A DNA stretch of 64,000 nucleotides, taken from NCBI RefSeq assembly GCF_900094925.1, contig NZ_FMAY01000006.1, forward strand, positions 62,001-126,000, given 5' to 3'. Each line of letters begins with the position of its first letter. Positions within the stretch are counted from its first letter, which is position 1. The position numbers and the translations under genes are program-made. This stretch comes from Kosakonia oryzendophytica. GTDB taxonomy: Bacteria; Pseudomonadota; Gammaproteobacteria; Enterobacterales; Enterobacteriaceae. This document shows positions 55,866 through 64,000 of this stretch, one piece after another. Below the pieces are notes generated by a model that made no database searches, was not told the DNA's origin, and saw nothing but the letters and a program-made list of their open reading frames with translations.

Positions 55866-58138
55866 AACGTCTGACCACGCTGGCGGTGCTGGTGAGCGCG
55901 CTGTTTATCGCCCCGTTGCACAGTGAAGAAACCCCGGTTGAGTCGCTGTTGCCACTCAACCTGCCCGCGCCTACACAGGCGCCAACGCCGCCGACTTTTG
56001 TCCCCTCGGTGGTGAACAATATCAGCATTGCGCAAATGGGCCTGCCACAGGGCATCACCCTAAGCGGCGGGCAATTCCAGGGCGGAGTGGATTTTACCCT
56101 GCCGCTGGACCAGGTGATGACCAATGCCCGACTGGCGCTGAATTTAAAAATTTCCCCGGCAATGGCGGCGCGTAACGCCACGCTGCAACTGATGCTTAAC
56201 GGTCAGCCATTGGGCACCGTACCGCTGAGCGCCGCCGAAGGGGATATCGCTCGTTATCAACTGGATGTTCCGGCTGCGTTGATGGTCTCCAGCAACAGCC
56301 TGAGCGTGAAAATTAATGACGGTGACGCGATGCAGTGTCAGCGCGACCTGAGCGACAAATACCGTGTCACTGTGCTACCGGATTCGCATTTTGAACTGGA
56401 AGGGCAACAGCTGGATATCGGTGCGGATCTGAGCCACTTCCCGCGTCCGTTCTTTGACAGCATGCAGATGACGCCTGCGGCTATCGCTGTGGCGTTTGGG
56501 CCAAAACTTAGCGCAGATACCATTAGCGCGGCGGCATTGATCGCCTCATGGCTGGGGATCCTGGTGGATTATCGCGGCGTCTCTTTTGCGACGTATCACG
56601 ATCGTCTGCCGGAGAAAAACGGCATCCTGATCGGTCATCCCGGCGAGCAGATCGGCGGCCTGACGCTGCCGCAAACCACGCAACCACTACTGAAAATTGT
56701 CGATAACCCGGCGAACCCGGTTTACAAACTGCTGCTGGTGGTCGGGAAAGACGATACCGAATTGCGTGCTGCGGCCTGGCGTTTAACGCGCGGTAACTTT
56801 GCCGCACAAACGCCGTCCGTGGAGGTGGAGGCGCAAACTATTCCGTTGAGCAAACCGTATGATGCACCACGCTGGATCCCGACGGATCGCCCGGTGAAAT
56901 TGACGGAGTTGATCCGCAAAGATCAAAGCCTGACTACGACCGGGATCTGGCATTCGCCGTTGCAGGTGGCGTTTCGCGCAGCGCCGGATCTCTTCCTGTG
57001 GGACGGAGAAACCATTCCGCTGCATGTCGGCTACCGCTTCCCGACGGAAAACTGGATTGATGAGCAGCGCTCATGGCTGAGTATGACCCTGAACGACGCC
57101 TTCCTGCATAACCTGCCGGTTAACAAGCAGGGCGCGCTGGAGACGTTGTGGCACAAACTGGGTGGCGATGCGCGGCAGGAGTCGTTTGATATGCCGCTGG
57201 AGCCATATATGATTTACGGCGACAACCAACTTTCGCTCTATTTCAACATCGTGCCGAAAGAGAACGCGCCGTGCAGCACGTTGCTGAATAACAACATCAA
57301 AAGCCGCATTGATGACGACTCGTGGATTGATTTGAGCCACACCCGCCACTTTGCCCTGTTGCCGAACCTCTCTTACTTTGTCGGTGCCTCTTTTCCGTTT
57401 ACCCGACAGGCAGACTATTCAGAAACGTTGCTGATGCTGCCCGCACAACCGACAGAGACGCAAGTCGCGACCCTGCTGGATATGACAGCGCGCGCCGGGA
57501 ATGCTACCGGCACTGCGCTTGGGCATAACCGTGTGGTACTGGGTCTACCGACCGATAGCGAGCTGATGCGCGACCGCGATGTGCTGGCGGTTACCGGTAT
57601 GGACCAGCACGCGTTTAACCGCGCACTGTTGGCGAACTCACCGTTTACTCTGCACGACAGCACGCTGGGCGTCCGCGAGCCGGGGAGCTGGCAGAAAATC
57701 CGCCGTTGGATCAGCGGCGACTGGGCGTCGCAGGGCATTGAAGCCGACCGCTACTTCTCTTCTAACGAAGCGTGGCGCGGTTTTGTCAGTTTCCGCTCAC
57801 CGTGGAATGACGAACGGCTGGTGGTGCTGGCATTAGGTAGCAACGACGAGCAACTCTCCCGATTGCACGCTGACCTCAGTTCCGCGCGCATTAATGCCGG
57901 GATACGCGGCGATGCGGCCATCATTACCAACGAAACCGGCGTGCGCAGTTTCCGCGTGGGCGAGCAATTCCCGAGCGGTGAAATGCCGGTGCATATGATG
58001 GTGATTTGGTATGCCAACCAGCACTCAGCGTTGCTGGCGATCCTCGGGTTGCTGTTTGGCTCGCTGGTCGGCGGGGTGCTGTATATCACGCTGAAAAAAC
58101 GCGAGCGTAAACGTCTTGATCCGGAGAGCGACAAGTGA
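55862..58138 (+). CDS. bcsB: Cellulose synthase periplasmic subunit BcsB
   Basis: BcsB is the periplasmic partner that guides the glucan from BcsA and anchors it with a C-terminal membrane helix. The 758-residue protein has a signal peptide (MKRLTTLAVLVSALFIAPLHS), tandem carbohydrate-binding/flavodoxin-like domains, and a terminal helix (ALLAILGLLFGSLVGGVLYI) followed by a basic tail. It overlaps bcsA by four bases (ATGA) and bcsC by four (GTGA). Confidence 0.95.
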   Translation: MKRLTTLAVLVSALFIAPLHSEETPVESLLPLNLPAPTQAPTPPTFVPSVVNNISIAQMGLPQGITLSGGQFQGGVDFTLPLDQVMTNARLALNLKISPAMAARNATLQLMLNGQPLGTVPLSAAEGDIARYQLDVPAALMVSSNSLSVKINDGDAMQCQRDLSDKYRVTVLPDSHFELEGQQLDIGADLSHFPRPFFDSMQMTPAAIAVAFGPKLSADTISAAALIASWLGILVDYRGVSFATYHDRLPEKNGILIGHPGEQIGGLTLPQTTQPLLKIVDNPANPVYKLLLVVGKDDTELRAAAWRLTRGNFAAQTPSVEVEAQTIPLSKPYDAPRWIPTDRPVKLTELIRKDQSLTTTGIWHSPLQVAFRAAPDLFLWDGETIPLHVGYRFPTENWIDEQRSWLSMTLNDAFLHNLPVNKQGALETLWHKLGGDARQESFDMPLEPYMIYGDNQLSLYFNIVPKENAPCSTLLNNNIKSRIDDDSWIDLSHTRHFALLPNLSYFVGASFPFTRQADYSETLLMLPAQPTETQVATLLDMTARAGNATGTALGHNRVVLGLPTDSELMRDRDVLAVTGMDQHAFNRALLANSPFTLHDSTLGVREPGSWQKIRRWISGDWASQGIEADRYFSSNEAWRGFVSFRSPWNDERLVVLALGSNDEQLSRLHADLSSARINAGIRGDAAIITNETGVRSFRVGEQFPSGEMPVHMMVIWYANQHSALLAILGLLFGSLVGGVLYITLKKRERKRLDPESDK

Positions 58139-61100
58139 AAAAGGTCACCACCATGAGCGTAAAAACCGCCCGTCGGTTATCCACATTCTGCCTCTCCGGC
58201 GCTCTGATCTTCAGCACTCCGGGGCTGGTGCACGCCGCAGCAAATGATGCTGCGCTGAAGGCGCTGTTCGATCAGGCCAATTACTGGCATGAAAAGTCCC
58301 ACGACGATCTGGCCATGGAGTCACTGAAAAAGATCTTAATGGTCGATGCCAACAACGCCCAGGCGATGTATCTGATGGCGCTGTGGGCGCAGCAAAATGG
58401 TGATCTGCAAACTGCGGCACAGTGGCGCGCGCGACTGGCGAAAGCTGCGCCGGGAGACAGCAGTTTGCAGGCGCTGGATAACGCAAAACAGCTCGCGCAG
58501 GTGCCGCAGGGGCAGCTTACGCTCGCCCGCCAGCAAGCGCGTAGCGGCAACGTCCCGGCTGCGCTGGAGACGTGGCGCAGCATGTTTAACGGCGACACGC
58601 CGCCGCCAAGCCTGGCGCCGGAATATTACCAGACCATGGCGAGCGACAAAGCGCTCTATCCGCAGGCGTTGTCGCAGATGCGCCGTTTTGTGGCGCAGTA
58701 TCCACAGGACACGGCCGCCCGTATCGCATTGGGTAAAATGTTGACCTGGCGTGAAGAGACGCGTCGCGACGGAATTTTATTGCTGGAACCGATGTCCAGC
58801 GGCAGCCGCGAGGCTGATGACGGTTTGCGACAGGCGCTGTTATGGCTGGGGCCGCAACCCGGCGATGAGCGTTTTTACGACACTTGGTTGCAGCGCCATC
58901 CACAGGACAGCGAAGTGCAGGCGTACTATCGCAAAAATGTTGGCGGCGCGGCGAAAGGGGCCGGCTTTAACGCTCTCAACAGCGGAGACAGCAGCCTGGC
59001 GAAACAGAAGTTCGCCCAGGTATTACAAGCGAACCCGGACGATGCTGATGCGTTAGCAGGCCTGGGCTATATTGCCCAGCGCAATGGCGACTATCAGGCT
59101 GCTGCTCAGTACCTTAACCGCGCGGCGAGTCAGGGCGGCGACGCCTCCGGCGAACGCCGTGCGCAAGCAGAGGACGCGGCATTTTACGGTCAGCTGGCGC
59201 AGGCCCAACACGCCTTAAAACAGGGCAACGTTAGCGAAGCGCTGGCGCTCTCTGCGCCGCTGGCGCAACAGAGTGGCGAACGCGGAACGGCGGCGAAACT
59301 GTTCCGTGCGGATGTGTTGCGGCAGAACAAAGATTACAGCCAGGCCGAACAGACGCTGCGCGGCATTCTGAACGAACAACCGCAGAATGCCCCGGCACGA
59401 GAAAATCTCTACTACGTGCTGCGTGACCAGAACAAGGCCGCGGAAGCGCAGGCCATGCTGAATACGTTACCAGCGGGCTTGCAGGCGAAGTTGCAACCAC
59501 GTGTGGTCACCGGAACCCCAGGCGACCCGCTGCGCCGCCAGGCACAGCAACTGGTCGCTGCGGGGAACACGGAGCAGGCGATCAACGTATTACGCCAGGG
59601 TGTGACGCGACTACCGGACGATCCGTGGCTGCGTCTTGACCTGGCGCGCTTGCTTCAGCAAACCGGGCGCGAGAGCGAAGGCGCAACCGTCATGATGCCC
59701 ACCGGGCGCGACGGCGCAGGCGCCAGCTCGCTGTATGCCGGGGCGCTGTTTGCCAGTGAGAATGGCGGCTGGCAGCAGGCCAGTTCGTTGCTGGCGCGTA
59801 TCTCTCCGTCCAGTCAAAACAGCCAGATGCGCGATCTTGCGCAGCGGGTGAATTACAACCTGCAAATGGCGACCGCAGAACGTTACCTCGCCCAGGGCAA
59901 TATGACCGCAGCGTCTAACACGCTAAAAGCGCTGTCGGCAACGCCGCCGAAAAACCCGGTCGATGCCGGGAAACTGGCGCGCATGCTGGCCCGAACCGGT
60001 GATTTGACTACCGCGGTGTCGCTGGTGCGTGACAACATGAAACAGGGTGTGCAGGGTAACGCCGGTGATTATGCCGATCAGGTTGCCGTGCTCAACCAGG
60101 CCGGTCTGAACCAGGAAGCGCAGAGTTTTGTCGCCAGCCCGGAACTGCAATCGCGCAGCACCCCTGCGCAATTGGCGGGCGTGCGTAATGGTTATGTGAT
60201 TAATGAAGCCGATCGGCTGCGTGAGCAGGGCAACTATGCCGCTGCGTACGACAAGCTCATTCGCGCATTGCAAAACGATCCGCAGAATACGGATTTAATG
60301 TTCGCGATGGGCCGTCTGTATCAAACGGGCAAAATGAACAAAGAAGCGGGCGTGCTGTATGACTACCTGATGACGCGGGACAGCGAAGATCAGGCCGCAC
60401 GTGTGGGCGCTATCGATGTGGCGCTGGCGGAAAACAATGTGGAGAAAGCGCAAAGCCTGGCCAATGGTCTGCGCAGCAACGCATCGCCAGAGCGTTTACT
60501 GTTGCTGGCGCGTCTGGAAGAGGCGAAAGGCAACCACCAGCAGGCGATGACCTACCTGCGCAGCGCGCGCGGCAAACTGGTGGGTCTGGACTCTTCCAAC
60601 AGTGCGGCAACGCCAACCATCGGCGGTGTACTGCTGGCGGATAACCCGTTTATGACCACCAGTAAAACCACCGCTCCGCAATCGCTGTACGGGCAGACCC
60701 TGCCGTGGCAAGTAGCGCAGGTGGCTCGTGAACCGGGCAGTACGTTGCCAGGCACCACCCGCACCGATTTACCGGTTGAAACCGCACAGTCCCGTACGCT
60801 GCGTCAGGTCGATGACATGATGCAGCAAATGGACGAGAAAACCGGTATGTGGCTGCAGGGCAACGTGGAGATCCGCGGGCGCGATGGCGAAACCGGCACC
60901 AGTAAACTGACGGAAGCAAAAGCACCGCTCACCTGGTCCAGTTCGCCGTTTGGCGAGTCGCGTTTTGAGTTTACCGCCACTCCGGTTTCCCTGAGCTCGG
61001 GCAGCGCTTCGGGCGATGCCTGGCGCCGCTATGGCTCCAACCCGCTGGCAGATGCGGTGAGCAACATCAGCACCTCAATCAAAACGGCCAACAGTTCCAC

Positions 61101-62136
61101 GGCAACGGATGGTAGCGATAAGTTCACCGATCTCGCCGGCTATGCGAATGCCAGCAAACTGTCGCCTTTTACGGCAGAAGGGTATAGCAATCTGACCTCG
61201 CTGCTGAATTCGAGCCGCTTACAAAGCCTGAGCGAATCGAATTATAAGAAGAATTATAACGATGCGATTAACGCCTCGACCGATTCACAAAACGCCAGCG
61301 GCGTTGAGCTGAATATGGCGTTGAGCGGCGACAGCTATAAGCTGGATATCGGAACAACGCCGCTGGGTCAGGATCTCAGTACGCTCGTGGGCGGCGTGAA
61401 ATGGTCGCCGAAACTGACCAACTACCTCACGTTGATCCTGACGGGTGAGCGCCGCGCCGTAACCGACAGTCTGCTCTCCTATGTGGGCCTGTATGATAAA
61501 TATTCCGGTGAGCGCTGGGGGCGTGTCACCAAAAACGGCGGTAGCGCGCAGTTGAGCTACGATGATGGCGACGCCGGTTTCTACGTGGGTGGCGGCGGTT
61601 ATAGCTATCTTGGTGAGAACGTGGCGAGCAACACCAGTATGAACGCCAGCGCCGGGGTCTATCTGCGCCCGTTGCATGACAGTTTCCGCCAGTTGCAGAC
61701 CGGCCTTAGCGTGAGCTGGATGGATTTCTCGAAGAACCTCAGCTACTTCACCTATGGGCAGGGGGGCTACTTCAGCCCGCAGAACTACGTCAGCGTGGCG
61801 TTGCCGGTAGATTTCTCGCAGAAAATCGACAACTGGAAACTGCGGCTTGGGGGTTCGGTGGGCTATCAATCCTACAGCCAGGATAAGAGCGACTATTTCC
61901 CGACCGCGCCGGAAGCGCAGCAGATGATGCAACAACTGGCTGATATGGGCTTTGTCAAAGAAGCGCAGTATGGCGGCCGTTCGCAAAACGGCATCGGCTA
62001 TAACGTCCATGCGGGTCTGGATTACAACGTGAATAACAAAATGACGGTGGGCGGTAACGTCAGTTACGACACCTTCGGTAGCTATAACGAAAGCACCGCC
62101 GGACTTTATCTCCGGTATATGCTGGGAGACAAATAA
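58135..62136 (+). CDS. bcsC: Cellulose export outer-membrane protein BcsC
   Basis: BcsC is the outer-membrane channel for cellulose, with periplasmic TPR repeats. The 1333-residue protein has a signal peptide (cleavage near VHAAAND, about residue 36), a long run of TPR-like repeats (for example DADALAGLGYIAQRNGDYQAA, read in parts) to about residue 800, a linker, and a C-terminal beta-barrel (about 990-1333) ending RYMLGDK. It is longer than E. coli BcsC (about 1157), probably through extra TPRs and linker. The GTG start at 58135 has GGAG eight bases upstream; an ATG at 58153 is the alternative. Confidence 0.94.
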   Translation: MKKVTTMSVKTARRLSTFCLSGALIFSTPGLVHAAANDAALKALFDQANYWHEKSHDDLAMESLKKILMVDANNAQAMYLMALWAQQNGDLQTAAQWRARLAKAAPGDSSLQALDNAKQLAQVPQGQLTLARQQARSGNVPAALETWRSMFNGDTPPPSLAPEYYQTMASDKALYPQALSQMRRFVAQYPQDTAARIALGKMLTWREETRRDGILLLEPMSSGSREADDGLRQALLWLGPQPGDERFYDTWLQRHPQDSEVQAYYRKNVGGAAKGAGFNALNSGDSSLAKQKFAQVLQANPDDADALAGLGYIAQRNGDYQAAAQYLNRAASQGGDASGERRAQAEDAAFYGQLAQAQHALKQGNVSEALALSAPLAQQSGERGTAAKLFRADVLRQNKDYSQAEQTLRGILNEQPQNAPARENLYYVLRDQNKAAEAQAMLNTLPAGLQAKLQPRVVTGTPGDPLRRQAQQLVAAGNTEQAINVLRQGVTRLPDDPWLRLDLARLLQQTGRESEGATVMMPTGRDGAGASSLYAGALFASENGGWQQASSLLARISPSSQNSQMRDLAQRVNYNLQMATAERYLAQGNMTAASNTLKALSATPPKNPVDAGKLARMLARTGDLTTAVSLVRDNMKQGVQGNAGDYADQVAVLNQAGLNQEAQSFVASPELQSRSTPAQLAGVRNGYVINEADRLREQGNYAAAYDKLIRALQNDPQNTDLMFAMGRLYQTGKMNKEAGVLYDYLMTRDSEDQAARVGAIDVALAENNVEKAQSLANGLRSNASPERLLLLARLEEAKGNHQQAMTYLRSARGKLVGLDSSNSAATPTIGGVLLADNPFMTTSKTTAPQSLYGQTLPWQVAQVAREPGSTLPGTTRTDLPVETAQSRTLRQVDDMMQQMDEKTGMWLQGNVEIRGRDGETGTSKLTEAKAPLTWSSSPFGESRFEFTATPVSLSSGSASGDAWRRYGSNPLADAVSNISTSIKTANSSTATDGSDKFTDLAGYANASKLSPFTAEGYSNLTSLLNSSRLQSLSESNYKKNYNDAINASTDSQNASGVELNMALSGDSYKLDIGTTPLGQDLSTLVGGVKWSPKLTNYLTLILTGERRAVTDSLLSYVGLYDKYSGERWGRVTKNGGSAQLSYDDGDAGFYVGGGGYSYLGENVASNTSMNASAGVYLRPLHDSFRQLQTGLSVSWMDFSKNLSYFTYGQGGYFSPQNYVSVALPVDFSQKIDNWKLRLGGSVGYQSYSQDKSDYFPTAPEAQQMMQQLADMGFVKEAQYGGRSQNGIGYNVHAGLDYNVNNKMTVGGNVSYDTFGSYNESTAGLYLRYMLGDK

Positions 62137-62615
62137 TGAAAACGGATAATGCCAACGCCGCATTGCTGGCCTATTTTCAGCAGCAACAGACTCCGCCGGG
62201 CTGGTTTGATCTGCTTGGCGTGATGATTGATGGCATGGTGCGTAATGTCGGCGAGGCGGAAAGCCTGCCGTTCCTGCGACAGATGGGCGAAGCCATGGCG
62301 GATCGCACGCCGCTGCCCGTTTCGGCGACCGTGGGTGAGTTGGAAGCCCACATCAATGCGCAATTGCGGGTGTTCAATTGGGGCTGCATTGACATGATTG
62401 TCAGCGAAAATGGGCTGGCGTTCCGTCATCAGGGCATACCCGTTGCCCGCGATAAAGCGCTGCAGACACGCTGGTGTTCGGCGTTTTGCGCCATCCTGGA
62501 AGGGCTTTATTCGCGCTGGCTGCGTGGGCAAGGCGGCGATTCCGGTCTCGTTTTTACGCGCGAAAGTCTCTATTCTGTGTCAGATGTAGTATTCCGCTAC
62601 GCTAAACCACAGTGA
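62136..62615 (+). CDS. bcsD: Cellulose synthase subunit BcsD
   Basis: This 159-residue protein is the BcsD/AxCeSD type subunit, a periplasmic ring in Komagataeibacter thought to align glucan chains as they leave. LLGVMIDGMVRNVGEAESLPFLRQMGE and ELEAHINAQLRVFNWGCIDMIV (read in parts) fit the family. No signal peptide is visible, so cytoplasmic placement is possible. E. coli lacks bcsD. It starts on the bcsC stop (TAATG) and overlaps the bcsZ coding start region. Confidence 0.9.
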   Translation: MKTDNANAALLAYFQQQQTPPGWFDLLGVMIDGMVRNVGEAESLPFLRQMGEAMADRTPLPVSATVGELEAHINAQLRVFNWGCIDMIVSENGLAFRHQGIPVARDKALQTRWCSAFCAILEGLYSRWLRGQGGDSGLVFTRESLYSVSDVVFRYAKPQ

Positions 62616-62623
62616 GTAAACCC

Positions 62624-63619
62624 ATGTTGAAGCGCATTTTCGCCGCGATGGTGGTGATGGTGAGTCTGCTGTTTTCGTCATTTTCTCAGGCCTCTGCGGC
62701 CTGGGATAGCTATAAAGCGCGGTTTCTGATGCCGGATGGACGTATCGTTGATACCGGCAATAAAAGCATTTCTCACACCGAAGGTCAGGGCTACGCCATG
62801 CTATTGGCGGTGGCAAATAACGACAGAACCGCATTTGACAGCATGTGGAACTGGACCAACAACACCCTGAAAAACAAAGATAACGGCCTCTATTACTGGC
62901 GTTATAACCCGGTGGAAGCCGATCCCATTCCTGATAAAAACGATGCCACTGACGGCGATGTACTGATCGCCTGGGCGTTGTTAAAAGCCGGGCAGCGCTG
63001 GAATATCCCGGCGTATCTTGCGGCATCCGATGCGATCACGCAGGCGGTGTTGAAACATACGGTGATCAGTTTTGCCGGTTACCGCGTGATGCTGCCAGGG
63101 GCGAATGGTTTCAACCGCAACACCTATGTGAACCTCAATCCCTCGTACTTTATCTTCCCGGCATGGCAAGATTTCGCCAACCGTAGCCATCTTGTGGCCT
63201 GGCGGGAACTGATCAAAGACGCGCAAACGCTGCTGGGCAAAATGGCTTGGGGTAAGGCGCAGCTGCCGACGGATTGGGTTGCATTGTCGGCAGATGGCAA
63301 ACTGTCGCCAGCCAAAGAGTGGCCACCGCGCATGAGCTATGATGCGATCCGTATTCCGCTGTATGTGAGCTGGCAGGATGCGCAAAGTCCGCTATTAACG
63401 CCATGGCGCAACTGGTGGCAAGGTTTTAGCCGCAACCAGACGCCTGCCTGGGTGAATGTCACGACCAACGATACCGCGCCGTACAATATGAACGACGGGT
63501 TGCTGGCGGTGCGCGATCTCACACTGGGCGCAACGCCCGCAGAGCCGCAAATCACTGCGCAGGACGATTACTATTCCGCCAGTCTGAAGATGCTGGTGTG
63601 GCTGGCGCAGCAGAAGTAA
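62624..63619 (+). CDS. bcsZ: Periplasmic endo-1,4-beta-glucanase BcsZ (GH8)
   Basis: BcsZ is a periplasmic cellulase that trims or clears glucan during synthesis. The precursor of about 331 residues has a signal peptide ending SQASA-AWDSY. GH8 motifs are clear: the acid glutamate in HTEGQGYAMLLA, the aspartate in ATDGDVLIAWAL, NPSYFIFPAW and SYDAIRIPLYVSW. The ATG at 62624 has a weak GAG site; a GTG at 62612 overlapping the bcsD stop (GTGA) would add four residues. It ends the operon; REP-like palindromes follow. Confidence 0.95.
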   Translation: MLKRIFAAMVVMVSLLFSSFSQASAAWDSYKARFLMPDGRIVDTGNKSISHTEGQGYAMLLAVANNDRTAFDSMWNWTNNTLKNKDNGLYYWRYNPVEADPIPDKNDATDGDVLIAWALLKAGQRWNIPAYLAASDAITQAVLKHTVISFAGYRVMLPGANGFNRNTYVNLNPSYFIFPAWQDFANRSHLVAWRELIKDAQTLLGKMAWGKAQLPTDWVALSADGKLSPAKEWPPRMSYDAIRIPLYVSWQDAQSPLLTPWRNWWQGFSRNQTPAWVNVTTNDTAPYNMNDGLLAVRDLTLGATPAEPQITAQDDYYSASLKMLVWLAQQK

Positions 63620-63631
63620 CGGCGCTGCTGA

Positions 63632-63666
63632 CCCTCACCCCGGCCCTCTCCCTGAAAGGGAGAGGG
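63632..63666. repeat. REP-like palindrome after bcsZ (inverted orientation)
   Basis: CCCTCTCCCT (63644-63653) and AGGGAGAGGG (63657-63666) form a ten-base stem with a GAA loop, preceded by CCCTCACCCCGG. It is the reverse complement orientation of the units at 63738-64000 and may also stabilise or end the bcs message. Confidence 0.8.
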
Positions 63667-63737
63667 AGAAAACCGTACCATTCTGTACTCTCGCCCTGTT
63701 ATCGAAGGACCCGTAAGGAGAAATCCGCACGGGTCTG

Positions 63738-64000
63738 TTCCCTCACCTTTGTGGGGAGAGTGTCAGGGAGAGAGGAAGTCTGCAGCAACGGTTCCCTCTC
63801 CCCTTTGGGAAGAGGATTAGGGTGAGGGGAAGTCCGCAACAGTCGGTTCCCTCTCCCTGTGGTGAAAGGGGCGGGGTGAGGGGATGTCCGCAGCAGTCTG
63901 TCCCCTCTCTCCTTTGGGGAGAGGGCCGGGGTGAGGGGAAGTCTGCAGCAGTCTGTTCCCTCTCTCCTTTGGGGAGAGGGTTGGGGTGAGGGGAAGTCCG
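63738..64000. repeat. Tandem array of 54-55 bp REP-like units
   Basis: Units start at 63738, 63792, 63847, 63901 and 63956 (spacing 54, 55, 54, 55); the last is cut by the window end. Each has a CCCTCTC...GAGAGGG palindrome, then a GGGGTGAGGGGAAGTC-like arm and a CYGCARCAGTCTG-like linker. The first is the most degenerate and the last two nearly identical, suggesting recent duplication. The region holds no gene. Confidence 0.88.

Noticed and set aside
63738-64000. CRISPR array
   Set aside because: The whole 54-55 bp period is conserved, including the part that would be a spacer, so there are no unique spacers, and no cas gene is near. REP-like tandem repeats explain it.

Overview
The window is chromosomal DNA of an enterobacterium (Enterobacteriaceae). 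Almost every gene has a close Escherichia coli counterpart, and the order mtlA-yibF-selA-selB-aldB-ysaA-avtA-malS-bax-xylR-xylHGF-xylAB-wecH-ysaB-glyQS ... yiaG-yiaF-ghrB-bisC-yiaC-tag-yhjY-yhjX-eptB-proK-dppABCDF-bcs follows the E. coli mtl-to-bcs segment. Departures from E. coli K-12 are: no yiaY between selB and aldB, an isochorismatase/GlxA-type pair after xylB, a response regulator-CheC-diguanylate cyclase operon plus an ABC-F gene where cspA would be expected, a kgu/ptxS ketogluconate cluster joined to ghrB, an Ohr gene beside yhjX, and a bcsO-Q-A-B-C-D-Z cellulose operon. This points to the Enterobacter/Kosakonia/Lelliottia/Klebsiella side of the family. The genus cannot be fixed from the window.

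Layout. 1-4866: start of mtlA with a CRP-rich promoter, yibF and selAB for selenocysteine insertion. 4953-11744: aldB, a four-cluster ferredoxin-like protein, avtA, periplasmic alpha-amylase malS with MalT boxes, and bax. 11788-20038: the xylose regulon, with XylFGH import, XylAB catabolism and the regulator XylR around a divergent control region. 20158-26194: an isochorismatase-fold hydrolase with a GlxA-type regulator, wecH, ysaB and glyQS. 26247-30285: a three-gene signalling operon (PAS-GGDEF cyclase, CheC-type phosphatase, single-domain receiver) with a possible flagellar sigma-28 promoter, then an ABC-F ATPase with leader ORFs. 30332-36961: yiaG, yiaF, and a 2-ketogluconate operon (kguE-kguK-kguT-ghrB) with ptxS and a perfect palindromic operator. 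37191-43321: bisC, yiaC, tag, yhjY, yhjX with YpdB-type repeats, and ohr. 43541-51783: eptB, tRNA-Pro(CGG) and the dipeptide importer dppABCDF. 52403-63619: the cellulose operon. 63632-64000: REP-like palindromes, including a 54-55 bp tandem array running off the window.

How the parts connect. The cellulose synthase BcsA has an intact PilZ c-di-GMP motif, and about 25 kb away lies an intact diguanylate cyclase co-transcribed with a receiver and a CheC phosphatase whose two active sites both fit the consensus. A promoter-like element upstream resembles the FliA (sigma-28) class. That makes a motility-linked c-di-GMP module the most interesting system in the window. The link to cellulose is inference. 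All gene functions here come from reading the translations and recalling known families; no database search was run.
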